From Posidonia oceanica (lineage: Eukaryota > Streptophyta > Magnoliopsida > Alismatales > Posidoniaceae), in the NCBI GenBank assembly GCA_037176725.1, contig JAZBRS010000035.1:46076001-46140000 (forward strand): a stretch of DNA of 64,000 bases, read 5' to 3'. The notes under the pieces were generated by a model. It was not told where the DNA came from and made no database searches. It saw only the letters and a list, made by a program, of their open reading frames with translations. Positions 1-10,425 of the stretch are shown here, piece by piece. Made by a program: the position numbers and the translations under genes. The first letter of the stretch is position 1. Every line of letters begins with the position of its first letter.

Positions 1-207
1 CCAGCATTAGCATGCATTGCATACATTGCATCTCATCCATCTGCACCTGCATTTTGCATTGCGGCAACAGGCTACAACGTTCGGTGCCTCCGCCGAATAA
101 GTGGCTCACGCCAATAGCAAACTTCTGCTCCCATCGGTCAGATGGGGTGTCTTGTCAACCCTGAGCAGTGGCCTCGCTTCGCTTGACCTTGCTCAGGGAG
201 GGGCATC
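1..207 (+). mobile_element. 3' internal tail of a TAT/Ogre-like element (rest lies left of the window)
   Basis: This stretch matches, in order, the last 200 bases of internal sequence of the other elements in the window (28230-28438 on +; 32055-32180, 39177-39330 and 44927-45070 on -). Shared landmarks are the GCATTGCAT-rich lead-in, a block around 'ATAAGTGGCTCACGCCAA', the 'GGGGTGTCTTGTC' block and a final purine-rich tract. It has no coding potential. It is the piece of an element whose coding part lies outside the window and whose 3' LTR starts at 208. Confidence 0.85.
192..207 (+). promoter_or_regulatory. Polypurine tract (plus-strand primer) of the upstream element
   Basis: CTCAGGGAGGGGCATC lies directly before the LTR start TGTTGACACC. 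The same tract precedes the LTR starts at 28439 (+), 32054 (-), 39176 (-, one or two changes) and 44926 (-). In LTR retrotransposons this RNase H-resistant purine run primes plus-strand synthesis; the role is inferred from position and conservation. Confidence 0.85.
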
Positions 208-599
208 TGTTGACACCCTATTTTGACAGGCTGAATCAATGGAATCTTTTGGTGGCTTCTGAACCCAAATCTAGGTCCAAACCTACACCTCTCTCTTCAT
301 CTTTCTCTTCAAATCAAGCCTAAACCTAACCTAGAATCACACCCACTTCTTGAGCCCAAAAACTACCCAAAAACCATAGGAAAACTTACCCTTCCTAACT
401 TAGAAAACCCGCCAAAAATCCTTAGAAATTTCAAACCAAAACCACTCCCAAAAACCCTAGAAAACCTAAGTAAAACTACCCTTTTTCTACACCTCAAAAC
501 CCTTCCAAAACCTTCTAAAATCCAAACCCAAACCCTAGGTCCAACACTAGAGACCGTAGGCCATACACTCACCAAATTTCATCTCTTTTCTAAACCTCT

Positions 600-1960
600 A
601 ACCCCTTCATTTCTCCAAATTATCCTTTTCTCTCTCCTAAATTATTCTTTTCTCTCTCCTCTCTCTCCTTCTTATTCTCCTTCTTTTCACTCCCTTCTCT
701 CTCTTTTTCTTGCTTGGCTGTGGGCCCACCTTGTGCATCTCTCCTTTCTGCATTTTATTTGAATTTTTATTTTATTTTTAGCTTATCTCTCGATTTTCCA
801 ATATTTATTTTCCTCCCTCTCCTCTCTTTCTTCTTTCTTTCTCCATTTCTTCCTTTTCTTCTTCCTCTTCTTTTTCTTTCCCTTTCTTCCACTAAATCTT
901 TAAAAAACCTTTAAAACTCTAAAACAAAAGAGGAACAAATCAAAATCCTAAAAAGAAATAATTAAAACTTAAACAAATAATTAAAAACAAAAGCCTAACT
1001 AAATCCAACTAAAAAGGGGAACCAAGAATGCAATCTAAAAAAAATACAAAACAAACAAAAGAAAATACTATTAAAAAACAAACAAAAACCAAAATATAAT
1101 CAAAACAAACCAAAAGTAAAAACCCTATTAAAAATAATCAAAAACAAATCCTAAAAAAGAAGAAAACAATTAAAAATACTAAGACAAGTAATTAACAAAT
1201 CACTTAACAAATCTAAAGGAAACAATTAAAAAACTTAAAACAATTTAAAAACTTAATTAAAAAGAAAAAAGGAAAAACTTAACAAGAAAAACTTAACTAA
1301 AGAATATTAAAAGAACTTAACAAACAAAATCAAAAAAACAATTCAAAGAAGACTTAAGAAAAATCCTAAAAACTAAAATCAAAAACCTAAAACTCCTCCT
1401 AACTAATTAAAAAGCAATCCATTAAAAAGCCTAATTAAAAATCCCAACTTAACAAGGAAAACATAACAAGAGAAACATAACTTAAAAACAAATAAAAACT
1501 TAACAAACATTTAAAACAAAATCAAGAACAATTTAAAGAAAACTTGAAGAAAAATCCTAAAAAAGACTTAAGACAAAGCTAAAAACTCTTCTTAATTAAC
1601 TAATTAAAAAACAATCTCATAAAAACCAAATTAAAAAACCCAACTTAAAAACAACTACTTTAAAAACATTTTCAAATCTTTCCTATTTTATTTCTATTTT
1701 AATCTTCTTCCTCTTCCTCTTCTTCCTCTTCTTCCTTTCCTTTTCTTCTTTTCTTCCTCTTTCCTTTTAATTTCCTTTTCTTTTTCTTTTTTTGCTGGCC
1801 TAGCCCGTTTGCTGCCTCCTTCCCCTTCCATCTTTCTTTCTTTTTTCTTTTTTCCTCCCACACCAAGGCCCGGCCCACAGCCACTTCTCCTCTTCTTCCC
1901 TCCTTCTTCCTCTTCCTTCTTCTTCTTCAGACTTCTTCTCTCCCACGAACCAACAGACTC
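600..1960 (+). repeat. Strand-skewed homopyrimidine / A-rich block in LTR1
   Basis: About 600-900 and 1690-1960 are nearly pure C/T runs (TTCTCTCTCC and CTTCCTCTTCCTC types). The 800 bases between are A-rich and almost free of G. The mirror-image purine blocks occur in element B's 3' LTR at 43370-43620 and 44220-44530. Apparent ORFs in this region, both strands, are low-complexity Lys/Glu/Arg or Phe/Leu/Ser strings and are not genes. Confidence 0.8.
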
Positions 1961-3399
1961 CCTCCCTCCTTTTGAAATTCAACTTCTTCCCTCGCCATCA
2001 CCTCGAGCAATAGCTCGCTCCTCCTCTCTCTTCTCTCAGCGGTTCTTCCAGGGGGCATTTACTACCCGTCTCCTCGCCGACCGCCTCTCCATCAGCTGCA
2101 GTGCTCGCGTCGGTGGAGATTCGAATCCTCAGCGCGCCCAGCAGCTTCGTGCGTCCTGATAAAGCCTCAGTTCTCGCCCTTCCTTTCGCACCTTTGGCCA
2201 TCCTGAGAGAGAGCGTCCTGAGAGTATCTAGAGCCTCCCATTCTCCTCCTTTCCTCTGCCAAAAAATCAGAGCTTTTCCTCCTCTTCTTCCCACTGCAAA
2301 CCAGACCACCAACACCTTCCAAATCTCTCCCAATTCATCCCCCAATCTCACCCAAACTTCCAGCATTAGACCCCTCCATTCCACGGCCAATCCAACCTAG
2401 AATTTCCCCCCAACCACCTGAAACCTCCAATAGAATCCAACACCACCTCCTCTCAAAATTCCCGACACAACAGGCCTCCAATTCGTCCCAAACTCCACCC
2501 TCTAATCCACCAGAACATCACCCTTCCAACCCACCTAAGTATCACCCTCAGTTCTCACCACAGATCAAACCCACCACTACAAACAGTTAGCCTCCTTTCT
2601 GATCCAAAAATCCACTATCAGCCATCTCCCTCTCCAGGCCTCCACAGATCCATCCAACCTTCTAGAACCCTTCACCTGACCTCCAGATGTTCACCGGCAG
2701 TCTTCGTTCACCCCAGGGAGCAACAAATCTCCTCCCCCATCTCCGGCTGTCAGCAATACACCCAAAAGTGCTATTCGTCGCTACGGTCTGCAGAGCCTTG
2801 CTCCAACCATCCAGCAAGCTCCGGAGGACTCCACAGAGTAGTTCTAGATGTTCGCGAGCTGCCAACGACGCCTCCAGCAGCTGGACGACTACCGCCGGCA
2901 TCTGCAAAACCCACCCACATCAGGGGGACGCTCTGGATAGCGAAACAGGTATTTTTCTTCTCCACTAGCTTAGTTCTTCCCTGCTCTTGCTTCCTAGCCC
3001 CCTAGAGTAGGGTTCTGCAACCTCTCTCGCCAAGTTAGCGCCGCTGTCAACCTTTCTTCTCCGGTGAGGTCTGAACCAGAACCGTCACGCCGGTCTGCAG
3101 AAGGCTCCGTCGCCGATCGCATGAGCTCCAGGGAGCTTCTAGGAGCACGACCCTGTCCTTAGAATCCTCCGGTGACGCCGCAATTGTCCGGTCTGCTTCC
3201 CCCTGGTCTGTCAAGCTCCGTCGTCTTCTCCGGTCTGCTTCAAGCCACGCCATGGCCCGCCGATGCCGCTCCGATCTCCACATGTCTTCAGTGAAGGTCC
3301 TTAGCTGTTCAGCGCCTCATCAGCACCCCTATTCTTCCTCTCCGGCCACTGTTAGCACTCTGCTATAGTGGCATCGTTTTCCTTCGATTCACTGTGCTT

Positions 3400-4540
3400 T
3401 TATTTTTGTTTAGCATGCTTATTTTGCCAAAAATTGCATTTTTGCCTTGTTATTTTTTTATTTGCTTTCCAGTCCTGCCATCGTTTAAGAATCATTTAAG
3501 TTTGAATTAAAATCATATGAAATTGTATGAAAAACCTAAAGATCTGTTTATTTGCATGTTAGTCCTCCTGTTAAGTAAAAGCATTAAGTTTAATTTATTT
3601 CCTGCCCAGCATGTTTTTTATTTACTTTCTAGTCCTCTACAGTTACAGTTTCTTTACTTTTCTTTATTTCCAGCCTAGTTATTTATTTTATTTACATGTT
3701 AGTCTAGTTCCAGTTCATTTAAGTTTTTGTCTTTTCAATTTCCAGTCCTGCCATTTATTTTATTTACATTATAGTCCTGTTGTAGTTCAAATATAGTTTT
3801 TGTTCTTTATTTTCTAGTCCAGTAACTTTTTATTTTTGCATGTTAGTCCTATGGTTGATAAATCTCATTTAATCTTCTGTTTTTTTCTTATTAAATTGCT
3901 TTTTAGTCCAGATCTTTATTTTATTTGCCATTTAGTCCTCTAATCTGTAGTTAAATTATTTATTTTCCATCTTTTCCTTACTGCATTGCATTTCTATCCC
4001 ATATTTTCTGATTTTTGCACTCTGGTCCTTCATCTACATGCAAAGCATCTTTTTTCTTGCATTTTTCCTTATGAAATTGCATTTTAATCCCTGCATGTTT
4101 TAAAATTGCACATAGGTCCTCAACATGTTTACAAAATTCATTTAAATGCATACTTTTGCTTATAAAATTGCGTTTTAGCCCCTGCATGTTTCAAAATTGC
4201 ACATGGATCCTCTGCATTTTACCTTATAAAATTGCACTTTAGCCCCTGCATGTTTCAAAATTACATGTAAGTCCTTTGCATGTTTTTTAAAACTCATTTA
4301 AATGCATGTTTTACCTTATTAAATTGCATTTCAGACCCTGCATTTTGTTTTAATTGCATTCAGACCCTCAAGTTTTCAAAAACCTTGCATATAGACCCCT
4401 AACTTTTCAAAATCCTTGCATTTAGGTCCTCAACTTTTTCAAAACTTGCATTTGGGTCCTTAACTTTTCTAAAACATCATTCTTAGGTCATTTTCTTGCA
4501 TTTTTGCATGCATCGCACCCATGCATCATTGCATTTAGCA
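3400..4540 (+). repeat. Degenerate tandem array, TTGCATTTAGGTCCT type (LTR1)
   Basis: The sequence cycles every 40-50 bases through 'AAATTGCATTTTAG', 'CCCTGCATGTTT' and 'GCATTTAGGTCCT'. The same array appears at 6260-6950 in LTR2 and reversed at 40850-41900 and 61800-62760 in element B, so it is a fixed part of family I LTRs. No coding signal. Confidence 0.8.
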
Positions 4541-4780
4541 TCCTTGCACACACTTAAGCACCCCTAGCTCCCTTATACGTGGGAGGACCTGTTTTGCACA
4601 CCCTTAGGACCTCCTTTACACTTAGATCCTTTTTTCTCTCCTGTTCTTGGCCCTTCTGCCTTGAAGCCTGCATATCTTCTGATCGGGCCACCAAATCTTC
4701 ACAACCCAGTTACCTGGACAACCCCAGTGGAGCACACTTCAATGCAGACCAAGCACTTCTCAGATCAGGCTTCAGTTCTC

Positions 4781-4790
4781 CAAGGTAAGT
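4781..4790 (+). promoter_or_regulatory. Conserved splice-donor-like site in LTR1
   Basis: CAAG|GTAAGT is a near-consensus plant 5' splice site. It is kept at the same place in LTR2 (7229-7237) and, reversed, in element B's LTRs (40586-40594 and 61539-61547). Splicing is not shown by the sequence; a 5' UTR intron ending in the leader is an inference. Confidence 0.35.
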
Positions 4791-5249
4791 CCTTCTGAAC
4801 CCCTACACAGCACTTCATTTGCACATCATTAGCATTGCATGCATGGTTTTTGCTTCCCGTTTTCTCGAGCATGTAGATTAAGACTCCCTGTTCTTGCTCA
4901 TCAACTCTATCTCCTCTTTTCGCGTACTCTTGGTATCTTTGGGTTGTGTTTCCCCTAGATTCACTACTAATTGCGACTTTCTTCCCCATTTTCCACGATC
5001 CGATCGCACCGCGAGCTTTTGGCAGCGTGCGAGACACATCGTGGGACACTTTGGTGGGAAATAGTCACAGAACAGTGGTGATCCTTCCACTTGCTTCCTT
5101 TCTCCTTTGTAGGTCTTCACACCTACATCGTGTGGCCCTTAAACGGTGTTGGTTCTCATACTCACATTGTTTGCCTCCCCTTTGTTTCTCTTGCTCTTCC
5201 TCTTTGCATCTGCATCTGCATGGCTTTATCGATGATTTATTTCGCTTGC

Positions 5250-5545
5250 TTTGGCACCGTTTTGCGTGCCCGCTCTGTTTCTTGCACCGTTTTGCGTGCT
5301 TGCTTTGTTTCTCGCACCGTTTTGCCTGTCTGTTTTGTTTTTCGCATCGTTTTGCATGCTGACTTTGTTTCTTGCACCGTTTTGCGTGCTCGCTTCGCTT
5401 TTGGCACCGCTTCACGTGCCCGCTTTGTTTCTCGCACCATTTTGCGTGCTAGTTTTGTTTCTTGCACCGTTTTGTGTGCCGATCTTGTTTTCCCGCACCG
5501 TTTTACGTGTCGTTTTGTCTTTTGCACCGTTTTACGTGTTTTACG
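5250..5545 (+). repeat. 30-bp minisatellite in LTR1
   Basis: About ten copies of a 30-bp unit beginning TTGCACCGTTTTGCGTGC. Because 30 is divisible by three, several frames stay open and give artefactual 10-residue peptide repeats. Equivalent arrays are at 7735-7935, 39835-40130 and 60785-61085. Confidence 0.9.
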
Positions 5546-5852
5546 CTATTTTCTCTTGCATGTCGCCTGCATTGCCTGGTTTTACCGCTGTCTTGTTTCA
5601 TCTCCTGCATTTGCATATTGGGTAGTGATGCTTACTGCCTGGAGTTCTCACGGACTAGGATTCGCCCAATTCGGAACACAGACAGCGTTGTTGAGCGCTT
5701 AGATAGCACGTTTAATTCCTTGCATTGCATTTCATCACTTAGAGCACACCTATGAGCATCTAATCAGGCATTCATGGCACTTAGGCATTCAAAATCTGCA
5801 TTTCCCTGCGTATGCGAGCGTAAGCCTAGAAAGACCGATTCTCGGGTGTGTC

Positions 5853-5874
5853 GGGGGTGCCTAACACCTTCCCC
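5853..5874 (+). promoter_or_regulatory. Conserved LTR stem-loop block (GGGGGTGCCTAACACC...CCCC)
   Basis: GGGGGTGCCTAACACCTTCC can fold as GGTG/CACC around CCTAA, extended by GGGG/CCCC. The block recurs in LTR2 (8255-8277), LTR3 (9763-9800, -), LTR4 (15492-15515), LTR5 (28975-29000, -), LTR7 (35225-35250), LTR6 (36466-36500, -) and element B 5' LTR (60449-60480, -). It is the best-conserved segment across all LTR families in the window. Its position near the 3' end of each LTR suggests an R/U5 role (RNA 3' end or early reverse transcription), which is inference. Confidence 0.7.
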
Positions 5875-6248
5875 GCACGTAACAGGAGTCCTTGCCTAGT
5901 CTTTTGGCCCACAATGACCATATTACCCTTATCCTAGGCATGAGTCATATCATTTGCATTCATTTGCATCTCTTTTCTCTTGCATTGCTTTGCATTGCAT
6001 CTTTTGCTTGATTTTGCGTGATTATTCACGCATTTCCCCGATTTTCCTTGTCTCCCGACCTAATAGACACGGTGGCGACTCTGAATTGTCTTATCTTCTT
6101 CTTTTCTTTCCTTTTTTTCCCTTGTTTAAGTGTTTCCGAGTCAAGTTTTCCTTCTCAGACACAGCCGCTAATAGTGAACCTGATTCTGATCGATGCACGC
6201 GAGCTTTTGGCAGTGTGCATGGACGATCTGAACACTGGGATTACTACA

Positions 6249-8395
6249 CTGTCTCTTAGTTTTTAGCCCAGTAGTTTATTTATTTTGCATCTAAGTCCTT
6301 TAGTTGATAAATGTCATTTAAATGCCTGCTTTTACCTTATTACATTACTCTTAAGTCCTATTGTTTATTTTATTTGCAAATCAGTCCTATGTTCAGTTGT
6401 TAGATTTATTTAATTTCATATTTTACCATATTACATTGCACTTTTATCCTATTTTATTTTATTATTGCATTCCAATCCTCTGCATGTTAGGAAAATCATT
6501 TAATTGCATACTTTACCATATTAAATTGCATTTTAGTCCCTGCATGTTTTTAAATTGCATTTTAGTCCTTTGCATGCATTCACAGCATTCATTTAAATTG
6601 CATTTTTTCCATATTGCATTGCATTTCAGACCCTACATTTTATTGCATTTGCATTTAGGTCCTTAGTCCATTCAGATTTCATTTAATCCTAGTTTTAAAA
6701 CCTTATTGCATTATTAAAAAACCTAGAAACTTGTTTTTATTGCATCCAGACCCCTAGGTTTTCAAAAGTATTGCATTTAGGTCCCCAGGTTTTCAAAAAC
6801 ATTGCATTTAGGTCCCCAGGTTTTCAAAAACATTGCATTTAGGTCCCTGGTTTTGCATTTAGTTGCACCTAGGTCCCTAACTTTTCAAAATCATTGCATA
6901 TAGGTCCCTAGGTTTGCATTTTAATCACATTTTGGTCTTTTCTTGCATTTTTGCAAGCATTGCACCCATACCTCATTGCACTTAGCATTTTAGCACACTT
7001 TTAAGTATTTTTAGCTCCCTTGTATGTGGGAGGACCTGTCCTGCACACCCTTAGGACCTTTTTACACTTAGATCCCTTCTCCTCCCTGGTTCTTGGATCT
7101 TCTGATCTTGAGGCCTGTGTAACTCCCGATCAGACCGCCGGATCTTCGCAACCAAGTTACCTAGACCATCCTGGTGGAGCAGACTCCCATGCTGACCAAG
7201 TCTACCTCTGATCAGGCCTCAGATCTCTAAGGTAAGTCCTTCTGAACCATTGCATAGCACTTTGTTGCATATCACTTGCATTGCATGCATTGTTTTCGCC
7301 TCGCGTTTTCCATGCATGTAGATTAGGACTTCTCCTCTTGCCTATCTACTCCATTTCCTCTTTTCGCGTACTCTTAGTGTCTTTGGGTTGAGTTTTCCTT
7401 GGATTCACTACTGATTGCGACCCTCTTCCCCTTTTTTGACGATCCGATTACACCGCGAGCTTTTGGCAGTGTGCGAGACACATCGTGGGACGGTTTAGTG
7501 GGAAACGGTCATAGGATAGTGGTTATCCCTCTGCTTGCTTTCTTTCCTCCTTGTGGGTCTTCACACCTGCATTGCGTGGTCCTTAAGCAGTGTTTGTTTT
7601 CACACTTACACCGCTTGCCTCTCTTTACTTGTTTTACTCTTCCCCTTTGCATGTTTTTACATCTGCATTGCATGGCTTTTACGATGTTTTGTTTTGCTTA
7701 TTCTTGCATCGCCTGTTTTTGCTTGCTTTTGCACCATTTTGCGTGCCCACTTTGTTTCTTGCACCGTTTTGCATGTCTACTTTGTTTCTTGCATCGTTTT
7801 GCGTGCCTGTTTTGTTTCTTGCACTGTTTTGCATGCTTGCTTTGTTTCTTGCACTGTTTTGCATGCCTGCTTTGTTTCTTGCACCGTTTTGCATGTCTGC
7901 TTTTGTTTCTTGCACTATTTTGCATGTTTGACGTTGTATTCCCTTGCATGTAGCCCGCATTGCCTGGTTTTACCGATGTTTTGTTTTATCGCCTGCATTG
8001 CATTTAGGGCATTGATGCTTACTGCCTGGAGTTCTCATGAACCGGGGTTCGCTCGGTTTGGAACACAGAAAGCACTACTAAGCACTTAGATTGCATGTTT
8101 AATTCCTTACATGCATTTCATCACCTAGAGCACACCTATGAGCATCTAATTAGGCATTCATGGCACTTAGGCATTCATGTCACTTAGGCATTCAAAGTAT
8201 GCATTTCCTTGCGTATGCGAGCGTAAGCCTAGAAAGACCGATTCTCGGGCGTGTCGGGGGTGCCTAACACCTTCCCCACACGTAACAGGAGTCCTTGCCC
8301 TTTCTCTTGGCCTGCAATGACCATATTGCCCTTATCCTAGGCATGAGTCACATCATTTGCATTCCATTGCATCTCATTTCATTTGCATTGCATCG
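6249..8395 (+). repeat. LTR2: partial family I LTR, host of the LTR1 insertion
   Basis: Right after LTR1 the sequence resumes in the middle of the same LTR type. It matches LTR1 from about 3815 onward: TTGCATTTAGGTCCT repeats 6260-6950, a donor-like site at 7229, the 30-bp minisatellite 7735-7935 and the stem-loop block 8255-8277. The 5' part should lie left of the window, beyond the nested element. The last few hundred LTR bases and the primer site are missing: near 8395 the sequence passes directly into leader sequence, which suggests a deletion. Confidence 0.8.
7735..7935 (+). repeat. 30-bp minisatellite in LTR2
   Basis: About seven copies of the TTGCACCGTTTTGCGTGC-type 30-bp unit described for LTR1. 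The overlapping open frames of 80-180 codons are produced by the repeat and are not genes. Confidence 0.9.
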
Positions 8396-9412
8396 CATTG
8401 CCTAGGTGCATGCCTTTTGCCTTGTTGTATGATTGCTTGCATGCCATGACTCCATGTTTCTTTCCCCTTCATGCATATGCCACGCCTAGGTTATTAGAAA
8501 CAAGCTTGCTCCCCTTTTGGCTTAATTAAAAGCAACAATAAAGCCAAACTTCAAAATCTAAGCACAACTAGAGCCAAAACTTGCAATTTTCCCCTTTGGC
8601 TAAATAAAATGCAAGTAAAACACTCTAAAGCATCTTTACATGATTGATTCATCTTAGAAAGCATGCATCTTCTCATCCCTGAGTCCACCCATCAGTTTGA
8701 GAAGGACAGTCCCGGTCTCTTGTTTCATTGCTTTGGCGTGGCGCAAGTTGGTCGGTCTATCCCCCCTTGTCAGGGATCGTGTCGGTGTTAGTAGAGGGTA
8801 CAACCCATGCTTCGGTAGGGTCGAGGCTCCTAAAGCACCACCTCGTTACTGCCTGAGCTTTGGCCAGGATTTAGACGGGGACCCACTTTTTCTAGCCTAG
8901 AGTCAATAAACCCATACCCATGAGTGAGTCCGAGTAGGTCATCTACTCAGGACATGCATGGTGAGAGAGCACATACCAGGACATTCATCTGCATGTGTGC
9001 CATTCATGCCACAGCTAAATAACTTTGCAGCCATCTAATTGTTTTGTTTGTCTACAGAGGTCTCGAGTCGCACCCGATTCTGCGCCTTTCGATCACATCT
9101 GCTTTGTATCGTAGCATATAGCTTCTGACGGTCCTATTCCTTGTTTGCCTATTCGGATTCTCTCCATTACCTTGGGGATCCATCCCTTGACATGTCACCT
9201 CTTGTGGATTCCAGGGTTGATAGTCAGTTTCCCCTTTCTCTTCTGATCGGCACCCGCCCTTTGCACCAAGCACCTCTTCCTGAGTCACTCCCTAGTCCAA
9301 CGGCCTTTGTCCCTTGTCTACCTGTGGCACCTCATGTTGAGGCACAGGGTCAGCCCCCATTTTCTCTTGGCACCGATGGACTGAGCTATCAGGTGTCTCC
9401 TCTGTTTGTGAG
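8396..9412 (+). mobile_element. Decayed 5' leader and gag start belonging to LTR2's element
   Basis: Bases 8660-8990 align with the leader of element A (16450-16790) and, reversed, of element B (59020-59330). Shared words include GACAGTCCCGGTCTCTTG, TTTGGCGTGG and GTTAGTAGAGGGTACAACCC. Around 9040-9058 a pyrimidine run ends in CTACAG, a good splice-acceptor match. From about 9141 a proline-rich frame resembles the poorly conserved start of gag, but there is no clean start codon or intact domain. The element is cut at 9412/9413 by LTR3. Confidence 0.65.
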
Positions 9413-10079
9413 TGTAGTAATCCTGAATTCTGATTGTCCATGCACGATGCTGAAGCTCGCGTGCACCGATCAAAATAGGCTCACTATATGTGGCAGGATC
9501 CGAGGGAAGAAACTTGACTCGGAAACGCTAACAAAAGAAGAAAAATGAAATGATAAGACAAATCGGAGTCGCTACTAGGTCTATTGAATTGGGTGACAAG
9601 GAAAACCAAAGGTAATGCATGAAAAGACATGCAAAATCGGATGCAAAGAGGGGGCAAAGGGGATGCGATGCCATGCTATGTTATGCTATGCTATGCTATG
9701 ACTCGTGCCTAGGATGAAGGAAAGGTCATTGCGGGCCAAGAGAAAGGGCAAGGACTCCTGTTACGCATGGGAAAGGTGTTAGGCATCCCCGATACATCCA
9801 AGAGTCGGTCTTTCTTAGGCAATCTTGCTCACTAATGCAGGAAGATGCTTGCCTAATGCCTAAATGCAATGAATGTCTGATTGCTATGCATGGGAAATAA
9901 ACGTGTTATCTATGTGCTCAGCAGCGCTGCTAGTGTTCCGAATTGGGCGAACCCTGGTTCGTGAGAACTCCTAGGCAGTAAGCATCATAGCCCTAATGCA
10001 AATGCAGGCGATAAAATAAAACTACAGGGAAAACCAGGCAATGCAAACGACATGCGAGGGATAAACCAAAGCAGGCGCG

Positions 10080-10315
10080 GAAAACGGTGCGAGAGCGTGG
10101 AAAACGAAGCAAAGGCACGGGAAATGATGCAATGGCGTGGGAAACGATACAAAGGCATGGAAAACGATGCAATGGTGCAGAAAGCGATGCAAAAGCACCG
10201 AAAACGATGCAAAGGCACAGAAAGCAAAACAAAGGCATGGAAAACGATGCAAAAGCACGGAAAACGAAACAAAGGTGCGGAAAACGATGCAAAAGTGCGG
10301 AAAACGAAACAGGGG
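10080..10315 (-). repeat. 20-bp minisatellite in LTR3
   Basis: On the plus strand the unit is close to GGAAAACGATGCAAAAGCAC, about eleven copies. It sits where family I LTRs carry the 30-bp array and shares the core TTGCAYCGTTTTCCGTGC (minus strand). Shorter versions occur in LTR4 (15085-15230) and LTR5 (29280-29400). Confidence 0.85.
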
Positions 10316-10425
10316 TCAAGTAGCATGCATTGGGGTTGCAGTACGAATGAGAAGCGATAAAACACGGAAAACGGCGAATGAAATCAAATCGGCGTTTTAA
10401 AATCAAATTCAGCCAAACAACAAGC

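Larger units (their letters stand above)
208..6248 (+). repeat. LTR1: complete 6.0 kb 3' LTR, family I
   Basis: It begins TGTTGACACCC next to a polypurine tract and ends GGATTACTACA, the same ends as the other LTRs here. It is collinear with the LTRs of element B in reverse orientation (39555-44926 and 60092-64000). In order it holds a polypyrimidine block (about 600-900), a very A-rich strand (900-1680), a second polypyrimidine block (1690-1960), a GC-richer stretch (2000-3350), degenerate TTGCATTTAGGTCCT repeats (3400-4540), a conserved splice-donor-like site (4781-4790), a 30-bp minisatellite (5250-5545) and the GGGGGTGCCTAACACC hairpin block (5853-5874). Short ORFs here look spurious. It is inserted in LTR2, which resumes at 6249 in its own middle. 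Confidence 0.9.

Noticed and set aside
1699..1982. Lys/Glu/Arg-rich ORFs
   Set aside because: Low-complexity translation of the homopyrimidine tract's complement.
5065..5702. Several overlapping 80-200 codon ORFs on both strands, also at 7399-8089, 39772-40408 and 60700-61280
   Set aside because: They are produced by the 30-bp minisatellite, whose length is a multiple of three; the peptides are 10-residue repeats with no domain.
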